This document shows, in pieces, positions 6,598-10,643 of a stretch of 11,383 bases of DNA (the stretch's first letter is position 1; each line of letters starts with the position of its first letter). The notes under the pieces were generated by a model, which was not told the DNA's origin, did not search any database, and worked only from the letters and a program-made list of their open reading frames with translations. This DNA is from Candidatus Pacearchaeota archaeon (GTDB taxonomy: Archaea > Nanoarchaeota > Nanoarchaeia > Pacearchaeales > GW2011-AR1), in the NCBI GenBank assembly GCA_002690445.1, contig NZER01000081.1:1-11383 (forward strand). The letters are read 5' to 3'. Position numbers and translations under genes: made by a program.

Positions 6598-6838
6598 CAA
6601 ATATACCAAACCTTTCTTTTTCTTCTTGTTCTGCTGATTTTGCTGGATATAGGGGCATAACGTGAACCATATCAGGTGGGTCTGTTAAGTGGGTCAGCAT
6701 ATCAGCTACATCTTCGACTAGTATGTCGTCATCGCTAGTTACTGTTTCTAACGATTCATATGGCCCTGATGCCCTAAATCCATCCTTTACGTTACCTATT
6801 AAAATTATGTATTTAAATTCTGGATACTTAGTTGACAT
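6590..6838 (-). CDS. 82-aa hypothetical protein
   Basis: The product begins MSTKYPEFKYIILIGNVKDGFRASGPYES, a strand-turn-strand pattern, with an acidic middle (SDDDILVEDVADML) and a charged tail ending FGIFDE. It may be a compact alpha/beta protein. The combination IGN..DGF...GP(Y/F) recalls small phage proteins of unknown function, but I cannot name a family. ATG at 6838 follows AAAGGTGA at good spacing; the in-frame GTG at 6847 is in that site. Overlaps the upstream gene by 11 bases. Confidence 0.6.
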   Translation of the reverse strand: MSTKYPEFKYIILIGNVKDGFRASGPYESLETVTSDDDILVEDVADMLTHLTDPPDMVHVMPLYPAKSAEQEEKERFGIFDE

Positions 6839-7178
6839 AAACTTCACCTTTGTTATTTAAATATACCGTATCGGCTTTGAAAATTGGTTCTTCGGATTCT
6901 GCATATACAAATGATTCATATTTATAAGGGTCATAACAAATTTGAGTTGAATAAGGAACCTTATCCAAGTGTTCCGATAGAAATGATGCTGTGCCTTTTA
7001 TAAAAGCATGGACATTTTTTCGTTTCTCTTGTAACACTTTGGCTCGTCCTGCTGGTCTAACTACGAATGTGGCATCATCTAGATGGACATAGTTAACATG
7101 GTCTATGACTTTACCTGTTTTATTATCTCGTACTGACCAACAATTTTTATGTAAATTTTTATAAACTTCTACTTTCAT
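6828..7178 (-). CDS. conserved phage protein with NLHK and KNVHAF motifs
   Basis: The product has MKVEVYKNLHKNCWSVRD at its start, GKVIDHVNYVHLDDATFVVRPAGRAKVL in the middle and EKRKNVHAFIKGT after it, then YDPYKYESFV towards the end. This series (xVYxNLHKxxWSV, then H....L.DA.F.V..AGR, then RKNVHAF, then YNPYK..FV) I recognise from memory as a widespread family of tailed-phage proteins near replication or early genes, with no known function. The conserved His, Lys and Arg residues hint at binding of nucleic acid or an anionic ligand. ATG at 7178 follows GAAGGTGA; the GTG at 7187 is in that site. Confidence 0.75.
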   Translation of the reverse strand: MKVEVYKNLHKNCWSVRDNKTGKVIDHVNYVHLDDATFVVRPAGRAKVLQEKRKNVHAFIKGTASFLSEHLDKVPYSTQICYDPYKYESFVYAESEEPIFKADTVYLNNKGEVYVN

Positions 7179-7179
7179 T

Positions 7180-7596
7180 TTATTCACCTTCTTTTGGTAT
7201 TTGTAATTTTATTTCCCATATAGCTGTACTCGTGGTTAATCCTGCTTCTAAGTCTGGTACGTGCGCGTATAAATATGGTAATAAGTGCGCATTACGTTCA
7301 TGTAAGATAATTCGCTTAGGCATCTGAGCAAACTTTAGGTGATATCGCTCTATAGCCATTGTCATATCATCAGGATTTAATTTCATATCAGCGATATTAG
7401 AGTGCATAATATAAGATTGTTCTCCGAATGCTTTCATAACTTCTTGGAACCCATACATAGGTTCTACCGTAGATTCAGCCGTAGGCGGTAAGATTACCTT
7501 AGGAGTATTCTTACTTCCCGTAGGTCGTCCACGTTTCTTTTCAGTTATTACTTCTTTAGCTTTATTTTTGGAACCTTTGGGTCGTCCTTTTGGCAT
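7180..7596 (-). CDS. AT-hook DNA-binding protein
   Basis: The basic N-terminus has two AT-hook-like units: KGRPKGSKNK (3-12) and KRGRPTGSKN (21-30), each with the GRP core that fits into the minor groove of AT-rich DNA. A globular domain of about 95 residues follows, with MYGFQEVMKAFG and PKRIILHERNAHLLPYLYAHVPD, which I cannot assign. The protein probably binds AT-rich DNA; silencing, packaging or recruitment are all possible. The ATG overlaps the upstream stop by one base (TAATG), with AAAGAGGAAG as ribosome binding site. In this gene set it is another nucleic-acid-binding candidate besides the two HTH proteins. Confidence 0.75.
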   Translation of the reverse strand: MPKGRPKGSKNKAKEVITEKKRGRPTGSKNTPKVILPPTAESTVEPMYGFQEVMKAFGEQSYIMHSNIADMKLNPDDMTMAIERYHLKFAQMPKRIILHERNAHLLPYLYAHVPDLEAGLTTSTAIWEIKLQIPKEGE

Positions 7597-7748
7597 TACT
7601 CTTCCTCTTTAGTTTCTAAGATATCTTTTAATTGTTCTGGCAAGCTATAAACTGCGTTAGTTAAAGATTCCAAATTAATATTTATTTTTTGCATCTCTAG
7701 AATCATCGCCAGGGCTAATTCATTAGGAGTTAAGTCACCGTCAGCCAT
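7596..7748 (-). CDS. 50-aa helical small protein
   Basis: The product begins MADGDLTPNELALAMILEMQK and is predicted to be helical throughout, ending in an acidic tail (LETKEEE). The start at 7748 is chosen because its ATG overlaps the stop of the 29-residue gene by one base (TAATG) and GGAG lies seven bases upstream. A longer reading from ATG at 7787 would have no Shine-Dalgarno site and would overlap most of the small upstream gene. The heptad-like LESLTNAVYSLPEQL part may pair with another helix. Its close coupling suggests that it is made together with the membrane peptide. Function unknown. Confidence 0.6.
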   Translation of the reverse strand: MADGDLTPNELALAMILEMQKININLESLTNAVYSLPEQLKDILETKEEE

Positions 7749-7837
7749 TAGATTACTCCAATCATTAAGCAAATAAAGGTAGTCCATACACCAGCCATAA
7801 TCATGGCGTTAGTAATCATCATCCAAGTATTAAACAT
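7748..7837 (-). CDS. 29-aa single-span membrane peptide
   Basis: A very short gene with the best ribosome binding site in the window: AAGGAGGA five bases before ATG at 7837. The product starts MFNTWMMITN and is hydrophobic almost throughout (AMIMAGVWTT, FICLMIGVI), with no charged residue, which fits a single membrane span. It ends in TAA, which overlaps the next ATG by one base. Its Shine-Dalgarno site is made from the last codons of the upstream gene (EGG-stop). Small membrane peptides in phages can be lysis, superinfection-exclusion or membrane-localising factors; which applies here is unknown. Confidence 0.65.
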   Translation of the reverse strand: MFNTWMMITNAMIMAGVWTTFICLMIGVI

Positions 7838-7839
7838 GC

Positions 7840-8313
7840 TTATCCTCCTTCATAGTACCTTGCGTAGTCTATAGAACAATCACACGCACATTCTTCAGTA
7901 TTGCATTGCCATTCATTACAATCTGGACAACAATACATGCCAACTGCTTCCCCATCTATAAGGTCTGAATAGGTTTCACAATCTTCTTTAAAACATTCAA
8001 TTATTTTTATACGATTCATTTTCGTTACCACATTTAATTTCTCCTCGACAAAATCTGAGCAATCCCATCTATGGCCTTTAAGAGGTATACAACGTTCATA
8101 ATCATGCTCATGCATAATCTGAATGGTATCCTCATTAGGATATTGATGTGTGGGATAGATTACCACTGGTTCGCCACCAGATAGCTGATATTCATCACTA
8201 ATAGCATCTAGTAAGTGAATGATTTCTGTAATATGTTCACACGTACCATATAATTTTCCAATTGTAAGTCGTTGTCTTTCGAATTGTTGAAAATCAACTT
8301 TAATTTTACTCAT
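7840..8313 (-). CDS. 157-aa protein with C-terminal Cys cluster
   Basis: The N-terminal 100 residues contain a helical part (TCEHITEIIHLLDAISDEY, about 24-42) and a strand-rich part (EPVVIYPTH, DTIQIMHEHD). The last 30 residues hold a dense set of cysteines: C128, C129, C132, C137, C142, C144 and C146 (MYCCPDCNEWQC, ECACDCS), enough for one or two zinc ions. Other Cys at 75, 85, 107 and 112 may join in. ATG at 8313 follows AAAGGTGA; the GTG at 8322 is in that site. I recognise no family. It leads directly into the membrane-peptide gene, for which it supplies the ribosome binding site. Confidence 0.65.
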   Translation of the reverse strand: MSKIKVDFQQFERQRLTIGKLYGTCEHITEIIHLLDAISDEYQLSGGEPVVIYPTHQYPNEDTIQIMHEHDYERCIPLKGHRWDCSDFVEEKLNVVTKMNRIKIIECFKEDCETYSDLIDGEAVGMYCCPDCNEWQCNTEECACDCSIDYARYYEGG

Positions 8314-8314
8314 T

Positions 8315-8554
8315 TTATTCACCTTTATCCTTTTTATATAAATTATGTGCTTCTAAAAGAGCATTCCCATCCAATAGAGGGCCATATTTATCAAACCATT
8401 CTATCCATGTTGTAGCTAATTTAGGCTTTGGTTTTCTGCGATATGTTACCACGCCTGGTGCTTTAGGATTACCAGAATGATTACATAACCATGAATCTTT
8501 ATTATTGATGGTGCCCATAAATTTACATGTAGGCTCTTCACATTGATGTTTCAT
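8315..8554 (-). CDS. 79-aa Cys/His protein with WIEWF tail domain (copy 2)
   Basis: The N-terminus has C5-x4-C10 and later C24-x-H26, a likely zinc site. After a basic Pro/Lys linker (RRKPKPK, about 39-45) comes a C-terminal helical segment starting TWIEWFDKY (about 49-57) with LDGNALLEAHNLYKK after it. The same segment ends the upstream 100-residue protein, so the two share a domain joined to different zinc-binding N-termini. ATG at 8554 overlaps the upstream stop (TGATG) and is preferred to two GTG codons just before it, because it fits coupling. No named family known to me. Confidence 0.65.
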   Translation of the reverse strand: MKHQCEEPTCKFMGTINNKDSWLCNHSGNPKAPGVVTYRRKPKPKLATTWIEWFDKYGPLLDGNALLEAHNLYKKDKGE

Positions 8555-8856
8555 CACCACTTACCGCCTGATGCTTTATATTGTTCCCATGCTTCTGCAT
8601 AAGCATCTCCATCTAATGAGTCAGCCCATTTTTCGAACCACAGAATCCAAGACTTTGGTTTATCGGGTAATGCTTCATGACCGTCTATAAGCGGTAACTG
8701 CACCCATTCACCTCTTAAACATTGAACACATTCGCATTTGTCTACTTTTATGGGACAATCCTCACCACAGCCACAGCCATCTTGATAGGCTAGACAGCGG
8801 TGGTTCTCTTCTTCCTCATCAAGAGGGAACTCACAGAAAGTGCATAAAGGATTCAT
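8554..8856 (-). CDS. 100-aa Cys-rich protein with WILWF tail domain (copy 1)
   Basis: The first half has nine cysteines: CTFC (5-8), C21, CGC (28-30), C34, CEC (41-43) and C46, which can hold two zinc ions. The C-terminal segment WILWFEKWADSLDGDAYAEA (70-89) matches that of the downstream 79-residue protein at Trp, Trp, Phe, Lys, Leu-Asp-Gly and Glu-Ala positions. Tandem order suggests duplication followed by replacement or divergence of the N-terminal zinc part. ATG at 8856 follows CAGGAG at good spacing. The conserved WxxWF surface may be a protein-binding element; function unknown. Confidence 0.65.
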   Translation of the reverse strand: MNPLCTFCEFPLDEEEENHRCLAYQDGCGCGEDCPIKVDKCECVQCLRGEWVQLPLIDGHEALPDKPKSWILWFEKWADSLDGDAYAEAWEQYKASGGKW

Positions 8857-8858
8857 GA

Positions 8859-9074
8859 TTATGCTCCTGTATAGATGACTGCGCCATCTGAAGCATGAAC
8901 ATGTGGCTTATGTGAAACCTTATCCTTGGTAGCTAAATCCTTGAGCAGTACATCAGCTATATCTTCAGCCTTTGCACCAGCAGGAAAGCCTTTGACTAGT
9001 TCTACTGTCACTGATTCACCGTCGATAATGACATGGACTTCTTTGTTACCTTCTGTAAGTACTAATGTTTTCAT
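8859..9074 (-). CDS. DUF2997-like small protein
   Basis: A 71-residue protein whose first half, KEVHVIIDGESVTVELVKGF (11-30), matches the pattern I recall for DUF2997: a strand, an Asp-Gly turn, a strand of alternating Val/Glu and then a Gly-Phe before a helix. The usual GKSC after this is AGAK here, so the conserved Cys is missing. DUF2997 genes often lie beside DUF1257 (Ycf35) and AAA+ (Ycf46-like) genes, which is the order here, and this raises the likelihood. The role of the family is unknown. ATG overlaps the upstream stop by one base (TAATG), with AAAGGAT just before. The assignment is tentative. Confidence 0.5.
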   Translation of the reverse strand: MKTLVLTEGNKEVHVIIDGESVTVELVKGFPAGAKAEDIADVLLKDLATKDKVSHKPHVHASDGAVIYTGA

Positions 9075-9325
9075 TATCCTTTCACCTGTACCTGTTTGAT
9101 TTCTTTGATTTTCCAGTTGCGCTTCTTGGCTTCTTTGGTCAGTTTACGAACCGTTAGTTCTTCCATCGTTCCAGTCACTGGTGATGTGGTCACGATGTTA
9201 AACGTGTTGGCATCTACTCGTTCTAGCGTATAACGCAAGTTTTGTTCCTTGGCTATAAGTTTGAACAGTTCGACATCAGTTGCCTTTATCTGGGTTTTGA
9301 TTTTGTATGTGACATAACACGGCAT
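9074..9325 (-). CDS. DUF1257/Ycf35-like small protein
   Basis: The product starts MPCYVTYKIKTQIKATDVEL, like the start of DUF1257/Ycf35 proteins (a strand with K/T-x-K/T-x-I, then a helix beginning with D-x-x-x-L), and ends with LTKEAKKRNWKIKEIKQVQV, like the helix-plus-strand that closes that family. At 83 residues it is shorter than the usual 110-130, as if the middle were reduced. The neighbourhood (Ycf46-type ATPase upstream, DUF2997-like gene next) supports the call. ATG at 9325 follows AAAGAGGTGA; the GTG at 9334 is in that site. It is transcribed from its own promoter P4. The biochemical role of the family is not known. Confidence 0.5.
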   Translation of the reverse strand: MPCYVTYKIKTQIKATDVELFKLIAKEQNLRYTLERVDANTFNIVTTSPVTGTMEELTVRKLTKEAKKRNWKIKEIKQVQVKG

Positions 9326-9353
9326 AACTTTCACCTCTTTATTTACTATTTAT

Positions 9354-9382
9354 ATTTTAACACTTATTAGACTTTAAGTCAA
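9354..9382 (-). promoter_or_regulatory. SigA-type promoter P4
   Basis: On the minus strand TTGACT (9382-9377) and TAAAAT (9359-9354) are separated by 17 bases, ahead of the DUF1257-like gene. The -35 is centred in an 18-bp dyad described separately. It lies in the 61-base gap between the SWIM gene stop and the ATG at 9325. Confidence 0.75.
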
Positions 9383-9386
9383 GTCT
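9369..9386. promoter_or_regulatory. 18-bp dyad over the P4 -35 box, candidate operator
   Basis: Minus-strand sequence AGACTT-GACTTA-AAGTCT: perfect 6-bp arms around a 6-bp centre. It covers the whole -35 of P4 and ends next to the SWIM stop codon. A matching dyad covers the -35 of P5. A dimeric protein bound here would block RNA polymerase. Confidence 0.55.
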
Positions 9387-9632
9387 TTAATCGAGTAAAA
9401 TGGCCCTTACGACAAATCCTTGATTGTCTTTAACTGGATTGTTGGGCGCAGTGCCTATGAAGTCTGCACCATCAACCATGAACCGTTCCAGATGTTTGCA
9501 GGATTTTGGAGTACACTTAGAAAATTTCCATGAGGCACAAGTGCAGTAAGTCCGAAAATCATTACCTACTCTAATTTCATAAATTTTATCAGTGTTATCA
9601 CTTTCAACTTGTGCCAGTACTTTCATTACCAT
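9387..9632 (-). CDS. SWIM zinc-finger protein
   Basis: The 81-residue product has YCTCASWKFSKCTPKSCKHLERF (split: CTC at 30-32, CKH at 45-47), fitting the SWIM consensus CxCx(n)CxH with n of 12. SWIM domains bind zinc and mediate DNA or protein contacts, and SWIM proteins are known partners in MoxR/vWA-type AAA+ systems. The N-terminal strand part (KIYEIRVGNDFRTYC) is normal for the domain. The last seven residues, VRAILLD, equal those of the DUF3150-like protein and resemble the ATPase end. ATG at 9632 follows GAGGTGA; an ATG at 9626 is a lesser alternative. There is no promoter in the 45-base gap upstream, so it is transcribed with the DUF3150 gene. Confidence 0.85.
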   Translation of the reverse strand: MVMKVLAQVESDNTDKIYEIRVGNDFRTYCTCASWKFSKCTPKSCKHLERFMVDGADFIGTAPNNPVKDNQGFVVRAILLD

Positions 9633-9668
9633 ATGTTTCACCTCAAATTTGAATGTTTTAATTGTGTG

Positions 9669-9693
9669 GATTCTGCTCTAATCGAGCAGAATC
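9669..9693 (-). other. hairpin over the stop codon of the DUF3150-like gene
   Basis: A perfect 10-bp inverted repeat, GATTCTGCTC and GAGCAGAATC, with a 5-base loop. In the transcript the left arm is the last codons, the loop contains the stop, and the right arm is in the gap. Three more pairs (GTG with CAC) can form past a one-base bulge. No U-run follows, so it is not a standard intrinsic terminator; a role in mRNA stability, processing or lowering SWIM expression is possible. Confidence 0.65.
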
Positions 9694-10577
9694 GCACGTA
9701 CCGCATCCATGTCTACATCGGTAGCAACCTTAGTAAGAGCATCTGCATTTGCTGATGTAGCATCATTAGCTAGTGCCAATGCGGCATTTCTCAGACTAAC
9801 GTCTTCCAACATATCCATGTTTTCTAGACGGTCAATGAGGGTCTGGACTCGACGCATGGTGCGTCCATCTAAGTTACCATCGACCACAGACTTACGAATC
9901 GTATCCGCGACTTCACGAGCCTCAGACCGTAGTCCATTCATGGAATCCATCGCCCACTGGACATACATATCATCCGCACCATCCTCACCTGATACCGTTC
10001 CAGACATGGAAGCTACATAATATATAGCCCTCATATTGAACTTGCTACGCACATAGTCAGGACTAGGATAGTAAGGGTCAAGTTTTTCCCAATGTTCTTG
10101 ATATTGTTCCAAGAATTCTGCTCGACGTTCAGTATAGCTATCGATGAATCGGTCAGCCAAACTATCAAAGCTACGCTGTTGCTTATCAATGATTTCCTTG
10201 AGGCGGTCAAAGTTGCCGAATGGTACAAAGTATGAACCAGTCAGTACGAATCCAAAACCTAACCGTTCAGCAGCAGCCCTAGCCTTACCCACAATGTTCA
10301 AGAATTGATTCTTGTATTTAGGGTCAAGTAGACGCTTTTTACCTAATGTAGCAAAGCCTGGAATTTGATTTCTACCCATATTCAAATCATCAGCAGTCAG
10401 TCGAGTTTCCATCGACCATACACCACCTTGGATTTGAACCAGTACTCCCTTACGCCATAACCCTTTTCTATCATTACGATTCGCAGGAGTTACCGTATTG
10501 AATGGAGAACCTACTTCTGGTGTATTGGATATATTGTTGTTGAACGCTTCAACGATGGCAGGAATTTCAGTAGTCAT
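9678..10577 (-). CDS. DUF3150-like protein, partner of the AAA+ ATPase
   Basis: The 299-residue product follows the DUF3150 pattern: after a polar start, VLVQIQGGVWSMETRLTADD (about 46-65), then a GKKRLLDPKYKNQF segment, then GFGFVLTGSYFVPFGNFDRL (about 107-126), then a long helical part with FLEQYQEHWEKLDPYYPSPD. DUF3150 genes in phages and bacteria lie next to AAA+ (MoxR-like) ATPase genes, as here, and are thought to be their partners; no enzymatic activity is established. The C-terminal half is helical and acidic. The protein ends in AVRAILLD, a tag shared with the SWIM protein. ATG at 10577 follows GAAGGTGA; a GTG at 10586 is inside that site. Its promoter P5 lies between it and the ATPase gene. 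Confidence 0.8.
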   Translation of the reverse strand: MTTEIPAIVEAFNNNISNTPEVGSPFNTVTPANRNDRKGLWRKGVLVQIQGGVWSMETRLTADDLNMGRNQIPGFATLGKKRLLDPKYKNQFLNIVGKARAAAERLGFGFVLTGSYFVPFGNFDRLKEIIDKQQRSFDSLADRFIDSYTERRAEFLEQYQEHWEKLDPYYPSPDYVRSKFNMRAIYYVASMSGTVSGEDGADDMYVQWAMDSMNGLRSEAREVADTIRKSVVDGNLDGRTMRRVQTLIDRLENMDMLEDVSLRNAALALANDATSANADALTKVATDVDMDAVRAILLD

Positions 10578-10610
10578 ATTTTTCACCTTCTTTTTTTTTA
10601 CCTTAATAAT

Positions 10611-10639
10611 ATTATACTAAAGTTTATACTTCAAGTCAA
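10611..10639 (-). promoter_or_regulatory. SigA-type promoter P5
   Basis: On the minus strand TTGACT (10639-10634) and the consensus TATAAT (10616-10611) are separated by exactly 17 bases, ahead of the DUF3150-like gene. The leader is A-rich with GAAGGTGA before the ATG at 10577. The -35 lies within an 18-bp dyad. Confidence 0.85.
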
Positions 10640-10643
10640 GTAT
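10626..10643. promoter_or_regulatory. 18-bp dyad over the P5 -35 box, candidate operator
   Basis: Minus-strand sequence ATACTT-GACTTG-AAGTAT: perfect 6-bp arms around a 6-bp centre. It covers the -35 of P5 and ends on the last base of the ATPase stop codon. Compared with the P4 dyad, the second arm base and its partner both change (T:A here, G:C there), so symmetry is kept. Confidence 0.55.

Noticed and set aside
7749..7787. Extension of the 50-residue gene to an ATG at 7787
   Set aside because: No Shine-Dalgarno site, and it would cover most of the 29-codon gene that has a very strong one; the TAATG at 7748 with GGAG upstream explains the start better.
9660..9700. Intrinsic terminator after the DUF3150-like gene
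   Set aside because: The stem is good but no U-run follows on either strand.
9709..10228. Open frames on the plus strand (9709-10020) and in another minus frame (10031-10228) within the DUF3150-like gene
   Set aside because: Both are inside a recognised gene, have Ser/Arg or low-complexity composition from the antisense or shifted frame, and lack start signals.
10590..10600. T-run on the plus strand as a terminator
   Set aside because: No GC-rich stem precedes it; on the transcribed strand it is an A-rich leader upstream of the Shine-Dalgarno site.
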